Shown: one piece after another, positions 1 through 13,353 of the stretch | Layout: each line of letters begins with the position of its first letter | Numbering within the stretch: the first letter of the stretch is position 1 | From: Atherix ibis | Lineage: Eukaryota > Arthropoda > Insecta > Diptera > Athericidae | Direction: 5' to 3' | Length of the DNA stretch: 64,000 nt | Assembly: GCA_958298945.1 (NCBI GenBank) | Contig: OY282608.1 | Location: 74,634,806-74,698,805, forward strand | The notes under the pieces: model-generated | The model's input: the letters and a program-made list of their open reading frames with translations, nothing else | Database searches by the model: none | Told to the model about the DNA's origin: nothing | Translations under genes and position numbers: made by a program

Positions 1-760
1 AACCAACAAACCAAAAAAACAACAAACCAACAAACCAACAAACCAGCAAAACAACAAACCAACAAACCATCAAACCAACAAACCAACAAACCAACAAACA
101 AACAAACCAACAAACCAACAACCCAACAAACCAACAAACCAACAAACCAAAAAACAAACAAATCAACAAACCAAGAAATAAATAAACCAACAAACCAACA
201 AACGAACAAACCAGCAAACCAACAAACCAACAAATCAACAATCCAACAAACCAAAAAAACCAACAAACAAACAAACAAACAAACCAACAAACCAACAAAC
301 CAACAAACCAACAAACCAACAAATCAACAAACCAACAAACCAACAAACCAACAAATCAACAAACCAACAAACCAACAAACCAACAAACCAACAAACCAAC
401 AAACCAACAAACCAACAAACCAACAAACCAACAAACCAACAAACCAACAAACCAACAAACCAACAAACAAACAAACCAACAAACCAACAAACCAACAAAC
501 TAACAAACCAACAAACAAACAAACCAACAAACCAACAAACCAACAAACAAATAAACCAACAAACCAACAAACGAACAAACCAACAAACCAACAAACCAAC
601 AAACCAACAAACCAACAAACCAACAAACCAACAAACCAACAAACCAACAAACCAACAAACCAACAAACCAACAAACCAACAAACCAACAAACCAACAAAC
701 AAACAAACCAAAAAACCAACAAACCAACAAACCAACAAACCAACAAACCAACAAACCAAC
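1..760 (+). repeat. Left-edge segment, copy 1 of a ~0.8 kb duplicated block
   Basis: The ordered variants of this segment recur at 5,638-6,510. They are an A-run at 13-19, CCATC at 70, ACCCAAC at 121, AAGAAATAAATAAACC at 173, a GCAAACC variant at 213, a second A-run ending at 259 and four successive AAAC tetramers after it. The offset is 5,637 bases at the left and 5,757 further on, so the second copy holds an extra 120 bases (15 octamers). The first base of the window lies inside the duplicated block, so its true left end is unseen. Confidence 0.8.
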
Positions 761-867
761 AAATCAACAAACTAACAAACCAACAAACCAACAAACCAAC
801 AAACCAACAAACCAACAAACCTACAAACCAACAAACCAACAAACCAACAAACCAACAAACCAACAAA

Positions 868-1248
868 CCAGAAAACCAACAAACCAACAAACCAACAAAC
901 CAACAAACCAACAAACCAACAAACCAACAAACGAACAAACTAAAAAATCAACAAACCAACAAACCAACAAACCAACAAACCAACAAACCAACAAACAAAC
1001 AAACCAACAAACCAACAAACCTACAAACCAAAAAAACAACAAACCAACAAACCAACAAACCAACAAACCAACAAACCAACAAACCAACAAACCAACACCC
1101 CAACAAACCAGAAAACCAACAAACCAACAAACCAACAAACCAACAAACCAACAAACTAAAAAACCAACAAACCAACAAACCAACAAACCAACAAACCAAC
1201 AAACAAACAAACCAACAAACCAACAAACCTACAAAACAAAAAAACAAC
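868..1248 (+). repeat. Two partial, compact relatives of module M (right half)
   Basis: Two short blocks share the right half of module M. The first has CCAGAAAACC near 868, CGAACAAACTAAAAAA near 932 and CTACAAACC plus an A-run ending near 1,041. The second has CACCCC near 1,097, CCAGAAAACC near 1,110, CTAAAAAACC near 1,156 and a CTACAAAAC plus A-run ending at 1,248. The left half of module M, with its CATACAACCC tag, is missing in both. They show that the left part of the window belongs to the same family as the centre. Confidence 0.7.
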
Positions 1249-1829
1249 AAACCAACAAACCAACAAACCAACAAACCAACAAACCAACAAACCAACAAAC
1301 CAGCAAACCAACCAAACAACAAACCAAGAAACCAACAAACCAACAAACCAACAAACCCACATACCAACAAACAAACAAACCAACAAACCAACAACCCAAC
1401 AAACCAACAAACCAACAAACAAACAAACCAACAAACCAACAAACAAACAAACCAAGAAACCAACACACCAACAAACCAACAAAACAACAAACCATCAAAC
1501 CAACAAAATAAAAACCAACGAACCAACAAACCAACAAACTAACAAACCAACAAACCAATAAACAAACAAACCAACAAACCAACAAACCAACAAACCAACA
1601 AACCAACAAAACAACAAACCAACAAACCAACAAACCAACCAACCAACAAACCAACAAACCAACAAACCCACAAACCAACAAACAAACAAACCAACAAACC
1701 AACAACCCAACAAACCAACAAACCAACAAGCAAACAAACCAACAAACCAACAAACCTACAAACCAAGAAACCAACAAACCAACAAACCAACAAACCAACG
1801 AACCAACAAACCAACAAACCAACAAACCA

Positions 1830-2845
1830 ACAAACTAACAAACCAATAAACAAACAAACCAACAAACCAACGAACCAACAAACCAACAAACCAACAAACC
1901 AACAAACCAACAAACCAACAAACCAACAAACCAACAAACCAACAAACCAACAAACCAACAAACCAACAAACCAACAAACTAACAAACCAACAAACCAACA
2001 AACCAACAAACCAACAAACCAACAAACCAACAAACCAACAAACCAACAAACCAACAAGCCTACAAACAAACAAACCAACAAACCAACAAACCAACAAACC
2101 AACAAACCAACAAACCAACAAACCAACAAACCAACAAACCAACAAACCAACAAACCAACAAACCAACAAACCAATAAACCAACAAACCAATAAACCAAGA
2201 AACCAACAAACCAACATATCAACAAACCAACAAACCAACAAACCAACAAACCAACAAACCAAGAAACCAACAAACCAACAAACCAACAAACAAACAAACC
2301 AACAAACCAAGAAACAAATAAACCATCAAACTACCAAACGAACAAACCAACAAACTACCAAACGAACAAACCAACAAACCAACAAACCAACAAACCAACA
2401 AACCAACAAACAAACAAACCAACAAACCAACAAACTAACAAACCAACAAACCAACAAACCAACAAACCAACAAACCAACGAACCAACAAACCAACAAACC
2501 AACAAACCAACAAACCAACAAACTAACAAACCAATAAACAAACAAACCAACAAACCAACGAACCAACAAACCAACAAACCAACAAACCAACAAACCAACA
2601 AACCAACAAACCAACAAACCAACAAACCAACAAACTAACAAACCAACAAACCAACAAACCAACAAACCAACAAACCAAGAAACCAACAAACCAACAAACC
2701 AACAAACCAACAAGCCTACAAACAAACAAACCAACAAACCAACAAACCACAAACCAACAAACCAACAAACCAACAAACCAACAAACCCACAAACCAATAA
2801 ACAAACAAACCAACAAACCAACAACCCAACAAACCAACAAACCAA
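1830..2845 (+). repeat. ~1.0 kb duplicated segment, copy 1 (offset 1,367-1,383)
   Basis: Substitutions in this stretch recur in the same order about 1.38 kb downstream: CTAAC at 1,836, CGAAC at 1,872, AAGCCTAC at 2,058, an AACATATC variant near 2,216, the paired CTACCAAACGAAC variants near 2,333 and 2,357, CTAAC at 2,524, AAGAAACC at 2,679 and a 1-base slip (CCACAAACC) near 2,748. The offset steps through 1,367, 1,383 and 1,375, so the copies differ by whole octamers. Confidence 0.85.
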
Positions 2846-3196
2846 TAAACAAACAAACCAACAAACCAACAAACCAACAAACCAACAAACCAACAAACAA
2901 ACAAACCAACAAACCAACAAACCAACAAACCAACAAACCAACAAACCAACGAAACAACAAACCAACAAACTAACAAACCAACAAACCAATAAACAAACAA
3001 ACCAACAAACCAACAAACCAACAAACCAACAAACCAACAAACCAACAAACCAACAAACCAACTAACCAACAAACCAACCAACCAACAAACCAACAAACCA
3101 ACAAACCCACAAACCAACAAATAAACAAACCAACAAACCAACAACCCAAAAAACCAACAAACCAACAAACAAACAAACCAACAAACCAACAAACCT

Positions 3197-4220
3197 ACAA
3201 ACTAACAAACCAATAAACAAACAAACCAACAAACCAACGAACCAACAAACCAACAAACCAACAAACCAACAAACCAACAAACCAACAAACCAACAAACCA
3301 ACAAACCAACAAACCAACAAACCAACAAACCAACAAACCAACAAACTAACAAACCAACAAACCAACAAACCAACAAACCAACAAACCAACAAACCAACAA
3401 ACCAACAAACCAACAAACCAACAAACCAACAAACCAACAAGCCTACAAACAAACAAACCAACAAACCAACAAACCAACAAACCAACAAACCAACAAACCA
3501 ACAAACCAACAAACCAACAAACCAACAAACCAACAAACCAACAAACCAACAAACCAATAAACCAACAAACCAATAAACCAAGAAACCAACAAACCAACAT
3601 ATCAACAAACCAACAAACCAACAAACCAACAAACCAACAAACCAAGAAACCAACAAACCAACAAACCAACAAACAAACAAACCAACAAACCAAGAAACAA
3701 ATAAACCATCAAACTACCAAACGAACAAACCAACAAACTACCAAACGAACAAACCAACAAACCAACAAACCAACAAACCAACAAGCCAACAAACAAACAA
3801 ACCAACAAACCAACAAACTAACAAACCAACAAACCAACAAACCAACAAACCAACAAACCAACGAACCAACAAACCAACAAACCAACAAACCAACAAACCA
3901 ACAAACTAACAAACCAATAAACAAACAAACCAACAAACCAACGAACCAACAAACCAACAAACCAACAAACCAACAAACCAACAAACCAACAAACCAACAA
4001 ACCAACAAACTAACAAACCAACAAACCAACAAACCAACAAACCAACAAACCAAGAAACCAACAAACCAACAAACCAACAAACCAACAAGCCTACAAACAA
4101 ACAAACCAACAAACCAACAAACCACAAACCAACAAACCAACAAACCAACAAACCAACAAACCCACAAACCAATAAACAAACAAACCAACAAACCAACAAC
4201 CCAACAAACCAACAAACCAA
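3197..4220 (+). repeat. ~1.0 kb duplicated segment, copy 2
   Basis: This is the partner of 1,830-2,845. The left junction is sharp: the sequence enters the copy directly after a CCTACAAA variant at 3,194. The paired CTACCAAACGAAC variants lie near 3,716 and 3,740 and the AAGCCTAC variants at 3,441 and 4,089. Agreement ends just after the ACAACCCAAC variant near 4,200. Confidence 0.85.
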
Positions 4221-4244
4221 CAAACCAACAAACCAACAAACCAA

Positions 4245-4870
4245 CTAACCAACAAACCAACCAACCAACAAACCAACAAACCAACAAACCCACAAACCAA
4301 CAAATAAACAAACCAACAAACCAACAACCCAAAAAACCAACAAACCAACAAACAAACAAACCAACAAACCAACAAACCTACAAACCAACAAACCAACAAA
4401 CCAACAAACCAACAAACCAACAAACCAACGAACCAACAAACCAACAAACCAACAAACCAACAAACTAACAAACCAATAAACAAACAAACCAACAAACCAA
4501 CAAACCAACAAACCAACAAACCAACAAACCAACAAACCAACAAACCAACAAACCAACAAACCAACAAACTAACAAACCAACAAACCAACAAACCAACAAA
4601 CCAACAAACCAACAAACCAACAAACCAACAAGCCTACAAACAAACAAACCAACAAACCAACAAACCAACAAACCAACAAACCAACAAACCAACAAACCAA
4701 CAAACCAACAAACCAACAAACCAACAAACCAACAAACCAATAAACCAACAAACCAACAAACCAACAAACCAACATATCAACAAACCAACAAACCAACAAA
4801 CCAACAAACCAACAAACCAAGAAACCAACAAACCAACAAACCAACAAACAAAGAAACCAACAAACCAAGG
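4245..4870 (+). repeat. Third, partial copy of the 1.2-1.4 kb unit
   Basis: The CAACTAACC variant at 4,246 matches that at 3,063 (offset 1,183). The following ACCAACCAACC, CCCACAAACC, AAATAAAC and CAACCCAAAAAACC variants keep their order. Further on AAGCCTAC at 4,632 and AACATATC at 4,774 match 3,441 and 3,599 with offsets of 1,191 and 1,175. The copy then diverges, with AAGGAACAAAT near 4,867 in place of the partner's AAGAAACAAAT. Confidence 0.75.
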
Positions 4871-5637
4871 AACAAATAAACCATCAAACTAACAAACGAA
4901 CAAACCAACAAACTAACAAACCAACAAACCAACAAACCAACAAACCAACAAATCAACAAACCAACAAACCAACAAACCAACAAACAAACAAACCAACAAA
5001 CCAACAAACTAACAAACGAACAAACCAACAAACCAACAAACCAACAAACCAACAAACCAAGAAACCAAGAAACTAACAAACGAATAAACCAACAAACCAA
5101 CAAACGAAAAACCAACAAACCAATAAACCAAGAAACCAACAAACGAACAAACCAAGAAACCAACAAACGAAAAAACCAACAAACCAACAAACATAGAAAC
5201 CAACAAACCAACAAACCAACAAACCAACAAACCAACAAACCAACAAACCAACAAACAAAAAAACCAACAAACCAACAAACCAATACACCAACAAACCAAC
5301 AAACCAGCAAACCAACAAACCAACAAACCAACAAACGAACAAACCAACAAACCAACAAACCAACAAACCAACAAATAAACAAACCAACAAACCAACAAAC
5401 CAACAAACCAACAATAGAACAATTCAACAAACCAACAAACCAACAAACCAACAAACCAACAAACCACCAAACCAACAAACCAACAAACCAACAAACCAGG
5501 AAACCAACAAACCAACAAACCGACAAACGAAGAAACCAACAAACCAACAAACCAACAAACCAACAAACCAACAAACCAACAAACCAACAAACCAACAAAC
5601 CAACAAACCAACAAACCAACAAACAAACAAACCAACA

Positions 5638-6510
5638 AACCAACAAACCAAAAAAACAACAAACCAACAAACCAACAAACCAGCAAACCAACAAACCAAC
5701 AAACCATCAAACCAACAAACCAACAAACCAACAAACCAACAAACCAACAAACCAACAAACGAACAAACCAACAAACCAACAAACCAACAAACAAACAAAC
5801 CAACAAACCAACAAACCAACAAACCAACAAATCAACAAACCCACAAACCAACAAACAAACAAACCAACAAACCAACAACCCAACAAACCAACAAACCAAC
5901 AAACCAAAAAACAAACAAACCAACAAACCAAGAAATAAATAAACCAACAAACCAACAAACGAACAAACCAGCAAACCAACAAACCAACAAACCAACAAGC
6001 CAACAAACCAAAAAAACCAACAAACAAACAAACAAACAAACCAACAAACCAACAAACCAACAAACCAACAAACCAACAAATCAACAAACCAACAAACCAA
6101 CAAACCAACAAATCAACAAACCAACAAACCAACAAACCAACAAACCAACAAACCACAAACCAACAAACCAACAAACCAACAAACCAACAAACCAACAAAC
6201 CAACAAACCAACAAACCAACAAACAAACAAACCAACAAACCAACAAACCAACAAACCAACAAACTAACAAACCAACAAACAAACAAACCAACAAACCAAC
6301 AAACAAATAAACCAACAAACCAACAAACGAACAAACCAACAAACCAACAAACCAACAAACCAACAAACCAATAAACCAACAAACCAACAAACCAACAAAC
6401 CAACAAACCAACAAACCAACAAACCAACAAACAAACAAACCAAAAAACCAACAAACCAACAAACCAAGAAACCAACAAACCAACAAACCAACAAACCAAC
6501 AAACCAACAA
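5638..6510 (+). repeat. Second copy of the left-edge block
   Basis: This is the partner of 1-760. It carries 15 more octamers between the CCATC variant (5,707) and the ACCCAAC variant (5,878). It also has a 1-base slip (CCACAAACC) near 6,153 that copy 1 lacks. The block AAGAAATAAATAAACC at 5,930 and the A-run ending at 6,016 fix the alignment. Confidence 0.8.
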
Positions 6511-6699
6511 ATCAACAAACCAACAAACCAACAAACCAACAAACCAACAAACCAACAACCCAACAAACCTAAAAACCAACAAACCAACAAACCAACAAAC
6601 CAACAAACCAACAAACCAACGAACCAACAAACCAACAAACCAACAAACCAACAAACCTACAAACCAACAAACCAACAAACCAACAAACCAACAAACCAA

Positions 6700-7028
6700 C
6701 AAACCAAGAAACCAACGAAACAACGAACCAACAAACGAAGACACCAACAAACGAACTAACCAACAAACCAACAAAAGAACAAACCAACAAACCAACAAAC
6801 CAACAAAGCAACAAACCAACAAACCACCAAACCAACACCCCAACAAACCAGAAAACCAACAAACCAACAAACCAACAAACCAACAAACCAACAAACCAAC
6901 AAACCAACAAACCAACAAACGAACAAACTAAAAAACCAACAAACCAACAAACCAACAAACCAACAAACCAACAAACCAACAAACAAACAAACCAACAAAC
7001 CAACAAAGCTACAAACCAAAGAAACAAC
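6700..7028 (+). repeat. GAAGACACC-tagged block plus right half of module M (copy 1)
   Basis: A run of diagnostic variants starts with AAGAAACCAACGAAACAAC at 6,707, then CGAAGACACC near 6,737, CGAACTAACC, AAAAGAAC at 6,773, AGCAAC, CCACC, CACCCC, CCAGAAAACC, CGAACAAACTAAAAAA near 6,919 and GCTACAAACCAAAGAAAC ending at 7,028. The same order returns at 8,725 and 13,419. Confidence 0.75.
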
Positions 7029-7852
7029 AAACCAACAAACCAACAAACCAACAAACCAACAAACCAACAAACAAACAAACCAACAAACCAACAAACCAAC
7101 AAACCAACAAACCAACAAACCAACAAACCAACAAACCAACAAACCAACAAACCAACAAACCCATAAACCAACAAACAAACAAACCAACACACCAACAACC
7201 AAACAAACCAACAAACCAACAAACAAACAAACCAACAAACCAACAAACCAACAAACCAACAAACCAAGAAACCAACAAACCAACAAACCAACAAACCAAC
7301 AAACCAACAAACCAACAAACCAATGAACCAACAAACCAACAAACTAACAAACCAACAAACCAATAAACAAACAAACCAACAAACCAACAAACCAACAAAC
7401 CAACAAACCAACAAACCAACAAACCAACAAACCAACAAACCAACAACCCAACAAACAAACAACTCAACAAACCAACAAACCAACAAACCAACAAACAAAT
7501 AAACCAACAAACCAACAAACGAACAAACCAACAAACCAACAAACCAACAAACCAACAAACCAATAAACCAACAAACCAACAAACCAACAAACCAACAAAC
7601 CAACAAACCAACAAACCAACAAACCAACAAACAAACAAACCAAAAAACCAACAAACCAACAAACCAAGAAACCAAGAAACCAACAAACCAACAAACCAAC
7701 AAACCAACAAACCAACAACCCAACAAACCTACAAACCAACAAACCAACAAACCAACAAACCAACAAACCAACAAACCAACGAACCAACAAACCAACAAAC
7801 CAATAAACCAACAAACCTACAAACCAACAAACCAACAAACCAACAAACCAAC

Positions 7853-7940
7853 AAACCAAGAAACCAACGAAACAACGAACCAACAAACGAAGACACCAAC
7901 AAACGAACTAACCAACAAACCAACAAAAGAACAAACCAAC
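7853..7940 (+). repeat. Truncated GAAGACACC-tagged block
   Basis: The AAGAAACCAACGAAACAAC tag at 7,859 lies 1,152 bases (144 octamers) after that at 6,707 and 872 bases (109 octamers) before that at 8,731. The block runs through GAAGACACC, CGAACTAACC and AAAAGAAC and then leaves the pattern near 7,945 at an AAATCAAC variant, so the module M half is missing here. Confidence 0.65.
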
Positions 7941-8659
7941 AAACCAACAAATCAACAAACCAACAAACAAACAAACCAAAAAACCAACAAACCAACAAAC
8001 CAAGAAACCAACAAACCAACAAACCAACAAACCAACAAACCAACAAATCAACAAACCAACAAACCAACAAACCAACAAACCAACAAACCAACAACCCAAC
8101 AAACCTACAAACTAACAAACCAACAAACCAACAAACCAACAAACCAACAAACCAACGAACCAACGAACCAACAAACCAACAAACCAACAAACCAACAAAC
8201 CAACAAACCAACAAACAAACAAACCAACAAACCAACAAACCAACAAACCAACAAACCAACAAACTAACAAACCAACAAACAAACAAACCAACAAACCAAC
8301 AAACCAACAAACAAATAAACCAATAAACCAACAAACGAACAAACCAACAAACCAACAAACCAACAAACCAACAAACCAATAAACCAACAAACCAACAAAC
8401 CAACAAACCAACAAACCAACAAACCAACAAACAAACAAACAAACAAACCAAAAAACCAACAAACCAACAAACCAAGAAACCAACAAACCAACAAACCAAC
8501 AAACCAACAAACCAACAAATCAACAAACCAACAAACCAACAAACCAACAAACCAACAAACCAACAACCCAACAAACCTACAAACCAACAAACCAACAAAC
8601 CAACAAACCAACAAACCAACAAACCAACGAACCAACAAACCAACAAACCAACAAACCAA

Positions 8660-11485
8660 CAAACCTACAAACCAACAAACCAACAAACCAACAAACCAAC
8701 AAACCAACAAACCAACAAACCAACAAACCAAGAAACCAACGAAACAACGAACCAACAAACGAAGACACCAACAAACGAACTAACCAACAAACCAACAAAA
8801 GAACAAACCAACAAACCAACAAACCAACAAAGCAACAAACCAACAAACCACCAAACCAACACCCCAACAAACCAGAAAACCAACAAACCAACAAACCAAC
8901 AAACCAACAAACCAACAAACCAACAAACCAACAAACGAACAAACTAAAAAACCAACAAACCAACAAACCAACAAACCAACAAACCAACAAACTAACAAAC
9001 AAACAAACCAACAAACCAACAAAGCTACAAACCAAAGAAACAACAAACCAACAAACCAACAAACCAACAAACCAACAAACAAACAAACCAACAAACCAAC
9101 AAACCAATAAACCAACAAACCAACAAACCAACAAACCAACAAACCAACAAACCAACAAACCAACAAACCCATAAACCAACAAACAAACAAACCAACACAC
9201 CAACAACCAAACAAACCAACAAACCAACAAACAAACAAACCAACAAACCAACAAACCAAGAAACCAACAAACCAACAAACCAACAAACCAACAAACCAAC
9301 AAACCAATGAACCAACAAACCAACAAACTAACAAACCAAAAAACCAATAAACAAACAAACCAACAAACCAACAAACCAACAAACCAAAAAACCAACAAAC
9401 CAACAAACCAACAAACCAACAAACCAACAAACCAACCAACCAACAAACCAACAAACCAACAAACCCACAAACCAACAAACAAACAAACCAACAAACCAAC
9501 AACCCAACAAACCAACAAACAAACAACTCAACAAACCAACAAACCTACAAACCAAGAAACCAACAAACCAACAAACCAACAAACCAACGAACCAACAAAC
9601 CAACAAACCAACAAACCAACAAACTAACAAACCAATAAACAAACAAACCAACAAACCAACGAACCAACAAACCAACAAACCAACAAACCAACAAACCAAC
9701 AAACCAACAAACCAACAAACCAACAAACTAACAAACCAACACACCAACAAACAAAAAACCAACAAACCAACAAACCAACAAACCAACAAACAAATAAACC
9801 AACAAACCAACAAACGAACAAACGAACACACCAACAAACCAACAAACCAACAAACCAACAAACCAACAAACCAACAAACCAACAAACCAACAATCCAACA
9901 ATCATACAATCCAACAAACCAACAAACCAACAAACCAACAAACGAACAAACGGACAAACCAACAAACATACAAACCAACAAACCGACAAACCAACAAACG
10001 AACAAACCAACAAACGAACAAATTCAACAAACCAACAAATGAACAAACCAACAAACCCATAAACCAATAAAACAAAAAAACCAACAAACCAATAAACCAA
10101 CAAACCAACAAACCAACATACTAACAAACCAAGAAACCTAGAAACCAATAAACCAACAAACCAACAAACGAACCAACCAACAAACGAACAAACCACCAAC
10201 CCAACAAACCAACAAACCAACAAACCAACAAACCAACAAACCAGCAAACCAACAAACAAACAAACCAACAAACCAACAAACCAACAAACCAAGAAACAAA
10301 TAAACCAACAAACCAACAAACGAACAAACGAACACACCAACAATCCAACAATCCAACAAACCAACAAACCAACAAACCAACAAACCAACAAACCAACAAA
10401 CCAACAAACCAACAAACCAACAATCCAACAAACCAACAAACCAACACACGAACAAACCATCAAACCAACAAACCAACAAACCAACAAACCAACAAACCAA
10501 CAAACCAACAAACCAACAAACCAAAAACCAATAACAAACAAACCAACAAACCAACAAATCAACAAACCAACAAACCAACAAACCAACAAACCAAGAAACC
10601 AAGAAACCAACAAACCAACAAACAAACAAACCAACAAACCAACAAACCAAGAAACAAATAAACCAGCAAACAAACAAACGAACAAACCAACAAACCAACA
10701 AACCAACAAACCAACAAAACTAAAAACCAACAAACCAACAAACCAACAAACCAACAAACCAACAAACCAACAAACAAACAAACCAACAATCCAACAAACC
10801 AACAAACCAACAAACCAACAAACCAATAAACCAACAAACCAACAAACCAACAAACCAAGAAACCAAGAAACCAAGAAACCAACAAACAAACAAACCAACA
10901 AACCAACAAACCAACAAACCAACAAACCAACAAACCCACAAACCAACAAACCAACAAACCAACAAACCAACAAACCAACAAACCAACAAACGAACAAACC
11001 AACAAACCAACAAACCAACAAACCAACAAACCAACAAACCAACAAACCAACAAACCAACAAACCAACAAACCAACAAACCAACAAACCAACAAACTAACA
11101 AACCAACAAACCAACAAACCAACAAACCAACAAACAAACAAACCAACAAACCAACAAACCAACAAATTAACAAACCAACAAACCAACAAACCAACAAACC
11201 AACAAACCAACAAACCAACAAACCAACAAACCAACAAAAGAACAAACCAACCAACCAACAAACATACAACCCAACCAACCAAAAAACCAACAAACCAACA
11301 AACCAACAAATAAACAAACCAACAAAGCAACAAACCAACAAAAGAACAAACCAACAAACTAACAAACCAACAAAGCAACAAACCAACAAACCACCAAACC
11401 AACAAACCAACAAACCAGAAAACCAACAAACCAACAAACCAACAAACCAACAAACCAACAAACCAACAAACCAACAAACCAACAA
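8660..11485 (+). repeat. 2.8 kb duplicated block, copy 1 (offset 4,694-4,695)
   Basis: Nearly every variant between 8,661 (AACCTACAAACC) and the CCAGAAAACC near 11,418 recurs 4,694-4,695 bases downstream. Examples are the CAATGAACC at 9,308, CGGAC near 9,952, the CGAACAAATTCAAC tag near 10,020, the GAACCAACC and CCACCAACCC group near 10,170-10,200 and the CATACAACCC tag at 11,263. A small indel near 10,520 (CCAAAAACCAATAAC in this copy, CCAATAAC in the other) is among the few differences. The block ends inside module M. Confidence 0.9.
11261..11484 (+). repeat. Module M copy 1 (truncated on the right)
   Basis: It starts with the CATACAACCC tag at 11,263 followed by ACCAACCAAAAAACC, AAATAAAC near 11,308, AGCAAC at 11,326, AAAAGAAC, CTAAC at 11,360, AGCAAC at 11,375, CCACC at 11,391 and CCAGAAAACC at 11,418. 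The expected CGAACAAACTAAAAAA and CTACAAACC elements are absent. The sequence passes into plain octamers and then the AAGCC island, so a recombination junction lies near 11,485. Confidence 0.75.
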
Positions 11486-11529
11486 ACCAACAAACCAACA
11501 AACCAACAAATCAACAAACCAACAAACCA

Positions 11530-13260
11530 ACAAACCAACAGGCCAACAAACCAAAAAACCAACAAACCAACAAGCCAACAAGCCAACAAACCAACAAGCC
11601 AACAAACGAACAAACCAACAAACAAACAAACCAACAAACCAACAAACCAACAAACCAACAAACCAACAAACCAACAAAACAACAAACCAACAAGCCAACA
11701 AGCCAACAAACCAACAGGCTAACAAACCAAAAAACCAACAAACCAACAAACCAACAAGCCAAAAAACCAACAAGTCAACAAACGAACAAACTAACAAACA
11801 AACAAACCAACAAACCAACAAATAAACAAACCAACAAACCAACAAAACAACAAAACAACAAGTCAACAAGCAAACAAACTAACAAACCAACAAGCAAACA
11901 AGCCAACAAGCCACAAACCAACAAGCCAACAAACGAACAAACCAACAAACAAACAAACGAACAAACCAACAAACCAACAAACGAAAAAACCAACAAGCCA
12001 ACAAACGAACAAACCAACAAACCAACAAACTAACAAACCAACAAACCAACAAGCCAACAAACCAACAATCCAAAAAACCAACAAACGAACAAACCAACAA
12101 ACAAACAAACCAACAAACAAACGAACTAACAAGCCAACAAACCAACAAGCGAATAAACCAACAAACGAACAAACCAACAAACCAACAAACCAACAAACCA
12201 ACAAACCAACAAACCACCAAACCAACAAAACAACAAACCAACAAGCCAACAAACGAACAAACCAACAAACCAACAAACCAACAAACCAACAAGCCAACAA
12301 ACCAACAAACCAACAAGCCAACAAGCCAACAAACCAAAAAACCAACAAACGAACAAACCAACAAACCAACAAACCAACAAACCAATAAACCAACAAGCCA
12401 ACAAACGAACAAACTAACAAACAAACAAACCAACAAACCAACAAACCAACAAATCAACAAACCAACAAACCAACAAACCAACAAACCAACAAGCCAACAA
12501 ACCAACAAACCAACAAGCTAACAAGCCAACAAACCAAAAAACCAACAAACGAACAAACCAACAAACAAACAAACCAACAAACCAACGAACCAACAAGCCA
12601 ACAAACCAACAAGCGAACAAACGAACAAACCAACAAACGAACAAACCAACAAACCAACAAAGCAACAAACCAACAAACCAACGAACGAACAAACAAATAA
12701 ACCAACAAACCAACAAGCCAACAAAACAAAAAACCAACAAACCAACAAACCAACAAACCAACAAACCAACAAACCAACAAACCAACAAACCAACAAACCA
12801 ACAAATCAACAAACCAACAAACCAACAAGCCAACAAACAAACAAACCAACAAGCCAACAAACGAACAAACCAACAAACAAAGAAACCAACAAACCAACAA
12901 GCCAACAAGCCAACAAACCAACAAGAAAACAAACCAACAAACAAATAAACCAACAAACCAACAAACCAACAAACCAACAAACCAACAAACCAACAAGCCA
13001 ACAAGCCAACAAGCCAACAAGCCAACAAACCAACAAGCCAACAAACGAACAAACCAACAAACAAACAAACCAACAAACCAACAAACCAACAAACAAATAA
13101 ACCAACAAACCAACAAACCAACAAACCAACAAACCAACAAACCAACAAACCAACAAATCAACAAACCAACAAGCTAACAAGCCAACTAACGAACAAACGA
13201 ACAAACCAACAAACCAAAAAACAAACAAGCCAACAAACTAAAAAACCAGCAAACCAACAA
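11530..13260 (+). repeat. AAGCC-rich island
   Basis: Octamers with C-to-G or A-to-G changes giving AAGCC (also AGGCC near 11,541 and 11,715) are frequent here and rare in the flanking blocks. AACGAAC octamers are also common. The island lies between the two copies of the 2.8 kb block. Its variant spectrum resembles the right-hand domain (50.6-64 kb) more than its neighbours, so it may be a displaced piece of that subfamily; this is inference from composition only. Confidence 0.75.
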
Positions 13261-13353
13261 ACCAACAAACCAACAAACCAACAAACCAACAAACTAACAA
13301 ACCAACAAATCAAGAAACCAACAAACCAAGAAACCAACAGGCCAACAAACCAA

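Noticed and set aside
11530..13260. Inserted mobile element between the two 2.8 kb copies
   Set aside because: The island is itself made of octamer variants. It has no terminal repeats, no coding capacity outside the repeat artefact and no clear target duplication.
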